Origin: Methanomicrobiales archaeon
GTDB lineage: Archaea > Halobacteriota > Methanomicrobia > Methanomicrobiales > Methanomicrobiaceae
DNA: 24,786 nt
Direction: 5' to 3'
Assembly (NCBI GenBank): GCA_012523385.1
Contig: JAAYIO010000019.1
Coordinates: 1-24,786, forward strand
The translations under genes were made by a program, and so were the position numbers. Below the pieces are notes generated by a model. The model worked only from the letters and a program-made list of their open reading frames with translations, made no database searches and had not been told where the DNA came from. Shown one piece after another: positions 8,396 to 16,166 of this stretch; position 1 is the first letter of the stretch, and each line of letters starts with the position of its first letter.

Positions 8396-8478
8396 ATTCT
8401 CTGCAACGTACGTCCACAGACCAACAAAAATACATTCTTTTGGTGAAGAAGAACTATCTCCAGTTCACAAATATGAAT

Positions 8479-8485
8479 AAAAAAA
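8479..8485 (-). terminator. T-run terminator after the acnX operon
   Basis: On the minus strand seven T begin 15 nt after the stop codon at 8500. This ends the four-gene operon that starts at 12694. Confidence 0.5.
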
Positions 8486-8499
8486 GAGGAACGATTTGA

Positions 8500-9672
8500 T
8501 TATTCACCCAGAGCAGTAGCAATACATTCCTCGGTAGACCCAAGAACTGCTACAGCGCCACACATATTCGGCACATATGCAAATGCCTTCCCTGAATTGA
8601 CCATGATTGTGCCAAAGTGATCCATTCCGGGAGAGACAACGATACAGGTGTCTTCCCACACCCGTGCACCGGACTGCTCAATTATTCCCACAAGATGGGA
8701 GTGTTCCTGTGCCACACTCCGTGCAACAAAGATGTAGAGCGGTTTTGTTACCGTTTTCCCTTTCAGGATTCCCGCAATCTCTTCCAGTTCATCCTCAGAA
8801 CAGTGCGGACATCCAATGGCAACAGCATCAACCCCCCGCTCCTCAAAGATTGCCTCAATCTCATCGCCGGTGATAGTGATAGTTTCCAGTGCGGTTAAAT
8901 CAATACCACGTTCCTCCAGCATCCGGGAATCAGGGGTAATTCCCTCAACATGATACAGTGCCACCGCACCACTTGCAGCCATTGCAGCACCAAGTGCCTT
9001 CAGTTGGTCACGGTGTGGTCGAATTCCATAGAAAAACGGTATACGATTGCCCGCCATCTTTCCGGCGAGATACCCGATAGCACCATAATGTCCGGCATGG
9101 AGCGTATCTTCTGCTTCAATCCGGAATGCCACCTGCGGCATCCGGTTCTCCCAGATATGCAGACCATAATTCGGCGTCTTTCCGATAATTGCGGCAGCAA
9201 GGGCAGAAGGACCACCCTCACGATTCGTCCGGGCACCAATAACCGAGTTTGCATAGGACACCGCAGAAGACTCGGACCATGCAACGTGGTCCCCATATGC
9301 AGTCCGATTGATATAATACGGTGTACAGGTGCACTCCAATTTAACCCCCAACCTCCGGTATGCATCAAGAACTGCGTTCTGTCTCTCTGCAAAATCCGAG
9401 GGGATGCCCATCTCCTGCCATCGTTCACGCGGCATCCCAATGGGATTCAGTACTGCGGGCACTGCCACTCGTGCATCAAGACTTTTTAGCCATTCAAGTC
9501 CCCATTTTCCTATTGTCTTATACGATGCACCCGCCACCTGTGCGCTTGTAATTGGAACAAACGTATCCGCTCCGAATACCTTTCCCAGAGCAACAAGGAT
9601 CTCCATCATCTTGCGGCGGGTTTCGCCGTATTCACCCGCTAGAATCTTTTCGTCATCCGAATCAAGGTACAT
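8500..9672 (-). CDS. Aconitase X family catalytic subunit, probable phosphomevalonate dehydratase large subunit
   Basis: A 390-residue AcnX (former DUF521) protein. In archaea this family dehydrates (R)-mevalonate 5-phosphate to trans-anhydromevalonate 5-phosphate with a [4Fe-4S] cluster and a separate small subunit. Candidate cluster or active-site cysteines are visible in ECTCTPYY, AIGCPHCSEDEL, DTCIVVSPGM and PNMCGAV. Other family patterns are VPITSAQVAGASYKTIGKWG near the N-terminus and 'GARTNREGGPSALAAAIIGK' in the middle. The gene follows the ubiD homologue by 6 nt and is last in an operon with ubiX. This context favours the mevalonate role over hydroxyproline-type AcnX enzymes. The ~130-residue small subunit is not present in the window and must be encoded elsewhere. 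Confidence 0.87.
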   Translation of the reverse strand: MYLDSDDEKILAGEYGETRRKMMEILVALGKVFGADTFVPITSAQVAGASYKTIGKWGLEWLKSLDARVAVPAVLNPIGMPRERWQEMGIPSDFAERQNAVLDAYRRLGVKLECTCTPYYINRTAYGDHVAWSESSAVSYANSVIGARTNREGGPSALAAAIIGKTPNYGLHIWENRMPQVAFRIEAEDTLHAGHYGAIGYLAGKMAGNRIPFFYGIRPHRDQLKALGAAMAASGAVALYHVEGITPDSRMLEERGIDLTALETITITGDEIEAIFEERGVDAVAIGCPHCSEDELEEIAGILKGKTVTKPLYIFVARSVAQEHSHLVGIIEQSGARVWEDTCIVVSPGMDHFGTIMVNSGKAFAYVPNMCGAVAVLGSTEECIATALGE

Positions 9673-9678
9673 AGTATA

Positions 9679-10920
9679 TCAGTCCCACTCTGCCCGGATA
9701 AACTTCTCTTCTTCTCCCATAACCATTGTTGCATCAATTCCCATCTTTACATTGGTTCCATCACCAATACGACAGGGATCCAAGGAGGAACCACGGACTC
9801 CCTCTATGATCATCACATCGCGGTCCGCACGCACACGGGTCGCAATGGCATACTCCACATCCTCCATCCGGAACGGGTTGATATCCTCATCAACCACCAC
9901 TACATGTTTCAGAGACGTGTGAGCAGCAAAAGCCGCCATGATGGCATTTTTCCCATCGCCTTGGGTACTCTTTTTTATCTGGACGATGGCATGCAGGTAG
10001 CCACATCCTCCTGTCGTGAGAACCACATTTTTCACCCGCGTCACCCCTGCAACCGCCTGGAAAATCTTGGGTTCATAGGGCATGCCCATCAGGATTTTAT
10101 GCTCATTTCCGGCAGGCAAGATCCCATGGTATATTGCATCAGGCTTCATGTGCATCCCGGTAATCTCAATAACGGGGCTTTGCCGAACCGGATCATAGGT
10201 GCCGGTGATATCCACAAAAGGACCTTCCGCTGTGGTTTCAGCCCCAATGAACCCCTCCAGCACAATCTCTGCATCCGGGACGCGCACACCATTCGAACAG
10301 GTGTTTAACTCAATCTCGCCGCCTAAAAGTTCCGCAGCATAGTGCATCTCTTTGCCCTGTGGAACTCTGGTGCAGGAGGCAAACGTCACCACCGGATGGG
10401 TACCGATGGTGATGGCAATCGGCAGGCGCTCACCATTTGCAAGGGCATCCTGAAGAAGGGAATGCGTATGCCTTCCTTCAACCAGTCGTGCAGCAAGTCG
10501 TTTCTCATCTAAAACCTGCATCCGGTGAATGGATGCATTTTCAATACCTCCATATTCGGAAAAAACAATCGCTGATGTCAGATATCTCCCTGCATCGAGA
10601 GGGAAATGTTTCATCACCGGAATACGATAGAGGTCGGGTTTATCCATATTCATGCGCGAACCTTCGGTAATCGCACCGTTATGCCCCATAGATGCCAAAC
10701 GGGGCACAATATCATGCTCAGGGATACCCAGAGCACAGGCGAGAGATGCACGCGATGCTGTCACATTCATGACACCCTTCCGGTCGCCATCAAGCTTATG
10801 GAAGAATACAAGATCATCAGTCTGACTGGCCCGTTTTGGGGCTTCTAAGACGGTAGAGCAGGGTTCCTCAATATCAATGACACGCCCCTCCTCCCGCATT
10901 TTTTCAATAAATGTTCGCAT
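9679..10920 (-). CDS. UbiD-family decarboxylase, probable trans-anhydromevalonate 5-phosphate decarboxylase
   Basis: A 413-residue UbiD-type enzyme dependent on prenylated FMN and a divalent metal. Seen in sequence: the N-terminal 'EEPCSTVLEAPK' region; the cofactor/metal region ENASIHRMQVLDEKRL; the central AEIVLEGFIGAE, containing the E...E pair expected for catalytic glutamates; and VVVVDEDINPFRMEDVEYA near the C-terminus. It is shorter than bacterial UbiD (~490 residues), as is usual for the archaeal clade. Sitting directly between ubiX (2 nt gap) and aconitase X (6 nt gap), it most plausibly decarboxylates trans-anhydromevalonate 5-phosphate to isopentenyl phosphate. A ribosome site GGTGA lies in the end of ubiX. 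A menaquinone-type decarboxylase is less likely, since no quinone genes are nearby. Confidence 0.87.
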   Translation of the reverse strand: MRTFIEKMREEGRVIDIEEPCSTVLEAPKRASQTDDLVFFHKLDGDRKGVMNVTASRASLACALGIPEHDIVPRLASMGHNGAITEGSRMNMDKPDLYRIPVMKHFPLDAGRYLTSAIVFSEYGGIENASIHRMQVLDEKRLAARLVEGRHTHSLLQDALANGERLPIAITIGTHPVVTFASCTRVPQGKEMHYAAELLGGEIELNTCSNGVRVPDAEIVLEGFIGAETTAEGPFVDITGTYDPVRQSPVIEITGMHMKPDAIYHGILPAGNEHKILMGMPYEPKIFQAVAGVTRVKNVVLTTGGCGYLHAIVQIKKSTQGDGKNAIMAAFAAHTSLKHVVVVDEDINPFRMEDVEYAIATRVRADRDVMIIEGVRGSSLDPCRIGDGTNVKMGIDATMVMGEEEKFIRAEWD

Positions 10921-10922
10921 TA

Positions 10923-11471
10923 TTATTCACCTTTCCATCGTGTACTGAGGGTATGATCAACATCCATTTGATCAAGGACACGGGCCACCACCATATCGAC
11001 AAGATCCGCTATTGACTGGGGTCGTGTGTAAAATGCCGGGCTAATAACCATGATAGTGGCCCCGGCTTCATCAAGGGATAACATATTTTTGAGATGAATC
11101 CGGGAAAGGGGCATTTCACGCGGCATCAGAATACACATTCTCCGCTCTTTCAAACAGACATCGGCCGTTCGGGTGATCAGATTTTCAGAGAAGCCTGAAG
11201 CAATAGCCGCAAGCGTCTTCATACTGCACGGAATAATGACCATGCCATCGTAGCGGAACGATCCGCTAGCAAGATCGGCAAACATATTGTCATTATCTGT
11301 ATAGACCACATCAAACCCCGAAAAGTCCACCCCTTCATACTCAGCAATGCGCCGTGCAATATCCGAGATGATAAGATGCACTTCTGCTTTGTCCTGAAGC
11401 ACTTCCAGAAGGCGCCGTGCATACACCATACCACTTGCACCGGTAACTGCCACAACAAATCGTTTCTTCAT
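10923..11471 (-). CDS. ubiX: UbiX flavin prenyltransferase (makes prenylated FMN)
   Basis: A 182-residue enzyme that attaches a dimethylallyl group to FMN, producing the cofactor of UbiD-type decarboxylases. The FMN-binding VVAVTGASGMVYARRLLEVL opens the protein. The classic stretch 'IPCSMKTLAAIASGFSENLI', then RTADVCLKERR and MPREMPLSRIHLKNML follow, and the C-terminal PAFYTRPQSIADLVD is typical. The length is normal. It lies 17 nt after the HD gene and 2 nt before the ubiD homologue, so cofactor synthesis is coupled to the enzyme that needs it. A modest GGTG ribosome site precedes the ATG. Confidence 0.93.
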   Translation of the reverse strand: MKKRFVVAVTGASGMVYARRLLEVLQDKAEVHLIISDIARRIAEYEGVDFSGFDVVYTDNDNMFADLASGSFRYDGMVIIPCSMKTLAAIASGFSENLITRTADVCLKERRMCILMPREMPLSRIHLKNMLSLDEAGATIMVISPAFYTRPQSIADLVDMVVARVLDQMDVDHTLSTRWKGE

Positions 11472-11488
11472 ATCTTCACCGCTCTCGC

Positions 11489-12694
11489 CTATAGGAGGAG
11501 TCTGTCCTGTTTAGTTGGCTTTTTGATCGATAATACCCTGCCTGATGCATCCGCAACGGCATTCTGCTGGCCGGGTATGGTATATATTCCCAGACGCCAC
11601 TGGCTTCTTCGCGCTTTATTCAAAGCAGTCAAAAGGGGGGAGAGTTCTTCAAGAGAAGTCAAATCATAATGGTTTCTGACAAAAATCCCCATTTGCATCT
11701 CTGATGGAAATGCCGGGATATCCACGAGAACAGACATCGCATCAACCCCGGCCACACAAGCAATCTCCTCTGCAATATCCCGGGACCGTATGATCGTTAT
11801 TCCCTGCCGGTATTCCTCTGCATTCACCTGATCCTGACCAACGTAGAGCGCACGTTTGTAGAGCCGGCGATCAAGCACGCGCTGAGTAATACTGACAACC
11901 GTCTGGGAAGGCGAAGAGATGAGAGCGGCAATAAATGCAAAGTCATTCATCCGGACGAGTTCATGGAATGCATTCCCCCCCAACGCAGTGGCATGTGACA
12001 GACTTGCCAGGAGTATCATCGATTCTGCAATCCGCGACACATGATGAAAATAGACCGAGGGACGCATGAGTGTTCGTGCAAGAAGCAGAGATTCTGCTGA
12101 GTTTATACCATTTTCACGAAGATGCAAGCCGGTTTCTTCACTGAACGCACTGCTGTGAATCAGTCGTTCAGGATCCACCGTGCCATACGGCACACCCGTG
12201 TAATGCGCATCGCGCATCAGATAATCCATCCGGTCAACATCAAGGTCACCATGGATAATACCTGCATACCGATGGGTGCCATTCACCATTGCCGCAACCT
12301 CTTTCGGGTCAATTCCTGCTTCGGAAAGAACGGGAGCAAGGTCTTCTGTCAAAAGAGGCGTGATATCATCGTGCCCCCTTCCACAGAATTCTGTCAGTAA
12401 CGGTTCTGTTGCATGGGAAAACGGTCCATGTCCAATATCGTGAAGAAGACCGGCGGCCTCTGTGAGGAGGCAATCATCGGCATCGAATTCAAGTTCGCGG
12501 GCCATAGCGCCTGCCAGATGCATGGTCCCAACAGAGTGTTCAAACCGTGAATGATTTGCACCCGGGTACACCAAATGAGAAAAGCCGAGTTGGCGGATAT
12601 ACCGCAGTCTTTGGACGTGAGGGGCATCAAGAAGAGGGAGAATGGCATCGGATACACGGACATGACCATGCACAGGATCTTTTATTGTCTTCAT
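11489..12694 (-). CDS. HD-domain phosphohydrolase (dGTPase/SAMHD1-like, COG1078 type)
   Basis: A 401-residue predicted metal-dependent phosphohydrolase. Metal ligands are visible: H53 in RFEHSVGTMHLAG and H85-D86 in LLHDIGHGPFSHATEP. The later HGDLDVDRMDYLMRDAHYTG carries the last aspartate and the family's substrate loop. Related enzymes act on dNTPs or other phosphorylated nucleotides; the substrate here is unknown. A GTG at 12706 is in frame, but GGAGG lies right before the ATG at 12694 with good spacing, so the ATG is preferred. It is the first gene of the operon leading to ubiX, ubiD and aconitase X. It ends in TAG, with a TGA six codons further. Whether it has any link to isoprenoid metabolism is unknown. 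Confidence 0.87.
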   Translation of the reverse strand: MKTIKDPVHGHVRVSDAILPLLDAPHVQRLRYIRQLGFSHLVYPGANHSRFEHSVGTMHLAGAMARELEFDADDCLLTEAAGLLHDIGHGPFSHATEPLLTEFCGRGHDDITPLLTEDLAPVLSEAGIDPKEVAAMVNGTHRYAGIIHGDLDVDRMDYLMRDAHYTGVPYGTVDPERLIHSSAFSEETGLHLRENGINSAESLLLARTLMRPSVYFHHVSRIAESMILLASLSHATALGGNAFHELVRMNDFAFIAALISSPSQTVVSITQRVLDRRLYKRALYVGQDQVNAEEYRQGITIIRSRDIAEEIACVAGVDAMSVLVDIPAFPSEMQMGIFVRNHYDLTSLEELSPLLTALNKARRSQWRLGIYTIPGQQNAVADASGRVLSIKKPTKQDRLLL

Positions 12695-12718
12695 TTCTGC
12701 CTCCACTTAAGAATCAAC

Positions 12719-12727
12719 ATATATTTA
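12719..12727 (+). promoter_or_regulatory. TATA-like box of the cofD operon
   Basis: ATATATTTA is centred about 27 nt before the cofD ATG at 12751, so the cofD message is probably leaderless; no ribosome site is seen. The 56 bp gap between the HD and cofD start codons means the two divergent promoters overlap or share this A+T-rich element. Confidence 0.5.
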
Positions 12728-12750
12728 ATGATAAAACTATTGTGTCATAC

Positions 12751-13671
12751 ATGATAACCTTCCTCTCCGGCGGAACCGGTACCCCAAAACTGATGCAGGG
12801 TTACCGCACGCTCATTCCAGACAAAGAAATGACGGTCATTGTAAACACTGCAGAGGACATGTGGTTCTCCGGCAGTCACCTCTCACCAGACCTTGACACG
12901 GTGATGTATCTCTTTGCAGGACTCCTTGACACTAAGAGATGGTGGGGCATTCAGGGCGACACCACTATCACCAGTGATTTTCTCAAAAAAATCGGGTATC
13001 CTGAACCCGTCACCCTCGGGGACCAAGATCGTGCAATCAACATCGCACGGGCAGAGATGCTCCGCTCAGGGATGACACTCACAGAGGCGACACAGCACCT
13101 CTCATCCCGTCTCAGGTGTGATGCGACTATTCTCCCCATGTGCGATACGGAAGTTACCACCTGCATCCGGAGCGACGGGACTGAGATGCATTATCAGGAA
13201 TACTGGGTTGGTCACAGAGGGGCGGTGACAATCGATGCCATTATCCGGAGATGCAGTGAAATACCCATAGCAACAGAACAGGTCATACAGGCAATACGTG
13301 ATGCTGATGCAGTTGTTATTGGACCATCAAACCCTGTCACCAGTATATCACCGATTCTTGAATGCGAAGGCGTGAAAGAAGCACTCATGGATCAGTTTGT
13401 GGTAGTAATCAGCCCATTTATTGGCGATGTGCCGGTGAGCGGGCCTGCTGCCGAACTGATGCTTGCATGGGGCATGGCACCAAACGGGCAGGCAACCTAT
13501 GATCTCTACAAAGAGTTCACCGATGTGTTTGTTCAGGACATCCGCGACCCAAAACCGATAGAAGGGGCAGTATGTCTGGATACCCTGATGACCGACGTTG
13601 AAGCATCACTTGCACTTGCAGAACACATCCAGAATATCATTGACACACAAAAAGACCTTAGGAATTCATGA
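12751..13671 (+). CDS. cofD: 2-phospho-L-lactate transferase (coenzyme F420 biosynthesis)
   Basis: A 306-residue enzyme that transfers the phospholactyl group from its activated GDP form to Fo, giving F420-0. Family motifs are complete: the N-terminal MITFLSGGTGTPKLMQGYR; 'VIVNTAEDMWFSGSHLSPDL' with the conserved Asn-Thr-Ala-Glu-Asp; GIQGDTTIT; GDQDRAINIARAE; ATILPMCD; VIGPSNPVTSISPIL; and ISPFIGDVPVSGPAAELM. The open frame extends upstream to 12547, but that extension is the shadow of the HD gene; 12751 matches the conserved start and the TATA spacing. Its stop overlaps the next start by 4 nt, making it first in a three-gene operon with a membrane protein and a second CofD-like gene. Confidence 0.93.
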   Translation: MITFLSGGTGTPKLMQGYRTLIPDKEMTVIVNTAEDMWFSGSHLSPDLDTVMYLFAGLLDTKRWWGIQGDTTITSDFLKKIGYPEPVTLGDQDRAINIARAEMLRSGMTLTEATQHLSSRLRCDATILPMCDTEVTTCIRSDGTEMHYQEYWVGHRGAVTIDAIIRRCSEIPIATEQVIQAIRDADAVVIGPSNPVTSISPILECEGVKEALMDQFVVVISPFIGDVPVSGPAAELMLAWGMAPNGQATYDLYKEFTDVFVQDIRDPKPIEGAVCLDTLMTDVEASLALAEHIQNIIDTQKDLRNS

Positions 13672-14672
13672 AACCGGATCACTATGCATTTCGCGAAATA
13701 GACCGTGCGATCGCAATGACAAAGTCCATACTTATTCCTTTTGATATCGGAGTCTGGGTTCGGTTGGCTATCATTGCGTTCTTTGCCGGAGGCGCGGCAG
13801 GGTTACTGCAGTTTTCAACCAATCCTTTTTCACCCGAGAAATCCGGAATTGGTACGGAAATCGGATCCCTGATCCCGCAGAATTCGGAGGCATTCATCTC
13901 AACACTGCTCATTATCGCAGGCATTCTGCTCTTTATTGGCATTATTTATCTTTTATTGAACGGAGTTTTCCAGTTCATCTTTATCAAGGTATTGGGTACA
14001 GAGAATATTCACATACGAAGACACTTTCATGAGAGTGCCGGACCCGGCACCCGCTACTTCGCCTTCCTGTTTTTCCTTTCTGCTTTTTTCTTTGGCATCT
14101 GTCTGGCTCTCGCATATCTTTTGTTTGCCCCACTTATCGGAACAGCGAGTTTTGACACGGCAATTGTAGGAAGAATTCTGATATTTGCCGGACTGATGTT
14201 CATTCTTTTGATCCCTTATCTCATCATCCTGATGGTGACAACGGATTTTGTGGTCCCCATCATGAACGTCGACCGATGCGGCGTCATTGCAGGATGGCGG
14301 CGATGCCTGCATCTCTTTATGGCAGAAAGAAATGAGGCGGCACTGTATATAGTCATGAAACTCATCCTCTCCGTCTGTGTCAGTATCATCCTCTCCGCGG
14401 TGCTTGTTGTGGTGGGAATTGTAGCATGCATCGCTCTGATAGGAATCCTTATTGCAGCAGGCGGGCCAGAAAACCTCTCAACTCTTGCTATAGCATTCAT
14501 TTTTGCAGGTTATTTTGCCAACGTTGCTTTCTGCGGTCTCATGGTAAGTGTGCCATTCATGACGTTTTTACGTGTCTATTCACTCTATGTCGTAGGTAAT
14601 TTCGATGAGAGATATGTTCTTTTGAGAGACCTGCCGTCACCTGATGCAGGAGAGGTCACAGAAAAGGTATGA
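13668..14672 (+). CDS. Multi-pass membrane protein between two cofD-type genes
   Basis: A 334-residue protein with about six hydrophobic helices. The N-terminus is amphipathic ('AIAMTKSILIPFDIGVWVRL'), followed by helices near residues 22-45, 75-105, 125-155, 165-190, 225-270 and 275-300. No catalytic motif or signal peptide was recognised. The arrangement (a short 'I.PF....W.RL' N-terminus, then repeated helix pairs and a conserved 'GWRRCLHLF' loop) resembles a broad group of archaeal membrane proteins of unknown function (DUF7544-like, from memory). It overlaps cofD by 4 nt and the cofD paralogue by 4 nt, so translation is probably coupled. The position suggests a link to F420 chemistry, but the sequence itself gives no function. 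Confidence 0.85.
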   Translation: MKPDHYAFREIDRAIAMTKSILIPFDIGVWVRLAIIAFFAGGAAGLLQFSTNPFSPEKSGIGTEIGSLIPQNSEAFISTLLIIAGILLFIGIIYLLLNGVFQFIFIKVLGTENIHIRRHFHESAGPGTRYFAFLFFLSAFFFGICLALAYLLFAPLIGTASFDTAIVGRILIFAGLMFILLIPYLIILMVTTDFVVPIMNVDRCGVIAGWRRCLHLFMAERNEAALYIVMKLILSVCVSIILSAVLVVVGIVACIALIGILIAAGGPENLSTLAIAFIFAGYFANVAFCGLMVSVPFMTFLRVYSLYVVGNFDERYVLLRDLPSPDAGEVTEKV

Positions 14673-15568
14673 TCACCTTCATCTCAGGCGGGAGTGAATC
14701 AGCCCGTCTTATCTCAGGGTTTCGTTCTTTTATGGATGATTCGCAAATTACCGTCATCACAACAACGGCGTATGCAGAGGAGTCACCCTGCGGGTGTTCC
14801 ATCCCTGACCTTGACACCCAGATATTTCTCTTTGCAGGCATTATCAACACCAGAACCTGGCATGGCATTCAGGGCGATACCTGTACAACACATCATGCCC
14901 TCATGCGACTCGGCACAGAAGAAGCACAAGCCGTAGGAGATCAGGAACGGGCCCTCCACATCTTTCGGGCAGAGAGACTAAAAAGAGAACGCCTTACGGA
15001 TGCAACAATCGCTATCGCCCACGCCTACGACATTATGGCACAGATTCTGCCGGTCAATGACGATATCGGCGAATGGTCCGTCACTACCCCATCCGGGCGG
15101 ATGTCGCTTGCAGAGTACAGAATTGCCTATGATGACGACACCCATGCATGTGCCGTCCATGCTCCGTCAAAAACTATTCCCCACGCATCCATAGAATCGG
15201 TAGATGCAATCCGAAAGAGTGACATCGTAATCATCGGCCCCGGGAGACCGGTCACGGGCATCATGCCGGCACTGATGTGCACAGGGATACCAGAAGCGCT
15301 CAGGGACGTCCCGGTGATATCATTTGTTCCGTTTACCGCTGAACGGAGCACAGCACATGAGAAAAAAACCTATGCACCGGATAAGGGGGCAGAATGCCCA
15401 ATTTACGATTATTTCACGGATCTATACCTGATGGATACGCGTGACCCCCTGCCATTTGATAATGCCCTCCACATTGACACCCGGATGGATTCACGCATCC
15501 AACGTGAATCACTGGCATGGGATATTATGGCTCTTGCGGAAGGATTGAAAAAAGAGAATCGTCGATAA
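14669..15568 (+). CDS. Diverged CofD paralogue, function uncertain
   Basis: A 299-residue protein clearly homologous along its length to the cofD product two genes upstream. Kept are the strand-loop start MITFISGG, PDLDTQIFLFAGIINT, WHGIQGDT, GDQERALHIFRAE, the ILP strand, IVIIGPGRPVTGIMPAL and the C-terminal DTRDP. Lost or changed: the GGTGTPKL loop has become GGSESARL; the NTAED segment has become TTAYAEE; and the segment ISPFIGDVPVSGPAAELM has become SFVPFTAERSTAHEKKTY. These changes fall in regions expected to contact the nucleotide or Fo. It may be an enzyme with another donor or acceptor, or a non-catalytic partner of CofD. The start overlaps the membrane-protein stop. Confidence 0.82.
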   Translation: MITFISGGSESARLISGFRSFMDDSQITVITTTAYAEESPCGCSIPDLDTQIFLFAGIINTRTWHGIQGDTCTTHHALMRLGTEEAQAVGDQERALHIFRAERLKRERLTDATIAIAHAYDIMAQILPVNDDIGEWSVTTPSGRMSLAEYRIAYDDDTHACAVHAPSKTIPHASIESVDAIRKSDIVIIGPGRPVTGIMPALMCTGIPEALRDVPVISFVPFTAERSTAHEKKTYAPDKGAECPIYDYFTDLYLMDTRDPLPFDNALHIDTRMDSRIQRESLAWDIMALAEGLKKENRR

Positions 15569-15581
15569 TTGTCGGCAAGTA

Positions 15582-16163
15582 TCAATTCCCGATTGCAGAG
15601 AATGCTTCCATGGCGTTCCGGACAAATTCTGCCATAGTCGATATACCATCAAGAACAATCTGGAAAAATGTCAGGGTACCCTCAATATCAATTTTTTCCG
15701 CAGTTACATTCCCTCCAAAATCCATGAATTGAGGCAGGGAAAACTCCTGAGCAGGCGTTGTAGCAGAGAAACCCGGAGAGGAGAAAAAGCTACATGCACC
15801 TAAAGTGGAACCTTCAAGAGTCAGCCCTGCTTTGGTGTACATACCTGAGAGATATGTCATTGCATCACCGGCTTTCCCAAACGCTTCTTCTGCATACCGC
15901 TGTGCACCGGGAACATCCCCAGCAGACTCACGATCATGGGCAAGAACCAGAAGCATTTCAGCATTGTCCCGGTAGGAGAAGACAACAAGAACTCCCTGTT
16001 CATCAGCACCGCCAGCATTCCGGTAGTCTGCTATTGCCGGCTCAATCGCTTGGATCATTGCCTGTGCATCCTGAAAAAAATCATGTGTAACGGAACCAGT
16101 CAGTTCCGTCATTTCACTGCTGATAAGATTGTTTGCTTGAGAAAGGGCACTGTAAGCATTCTG
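15582..16163 (-). pseudogene. 3' continuation of the secreted-protein gene after the amber codon
   Basis: 193 codons in the same frame as the upstream part, ending in TGA. The first internal ATG is at 16112, with no ribosome site before it, and would discard 17 coding-like codons; a separate gene starting there is therefore unlikely. The fragment is mostly helical: 'FFQDAQAMIQAIEPAIADYR', then AQRYAEEAFGKAGDAMTYL. A serine/proline-rich loop follows (FFSSPGFSATTPAQEF), then a final hydrophobic helix region. With the upstream part the product would be 413 residues plus one residue at the TAG. It converges on the cofD paralogue with 13 bp between the stops. Labelled pseudogene provisionally; the frame shows no other damage. 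Confidence 0.6.
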
Positions 16164-16166
16164 CTA
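16164..16166 (-). other. In-frame TAG codon interrupting the secreted-protein gene
   Basis: Codon 221 of the frame starting at 16826 is TAG. The next 17 codons, before any ATG, read QNAYSALSQANNLISSE, which extends the preceding helix naturally. Possible readings are a recent nonsense mutation (for example CAG to TAG), a sequencing error, or readthrough/pyrrolysine insertion. At least two other genes in this window also end in TAG (11489-11491 and 24437-24439), each with a TGA a few codons further. Confidence 0.7.

Noticed and set aside
12547..12750. N-terminal extension of CofD by 68 residues
   Set aside because: It overlaps the divergent HD gene, shows no family similarity, and the conserved CofD start with TATA spacing lies at 12751.
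15582..16112. A separate gene starting at the ATG at 16112
   Set aside because: No ribosome site or promoter, and 17 coding-like codons in the same frame lie between it and the upstream TAG; it is better read as the continuation of the upstream gene.
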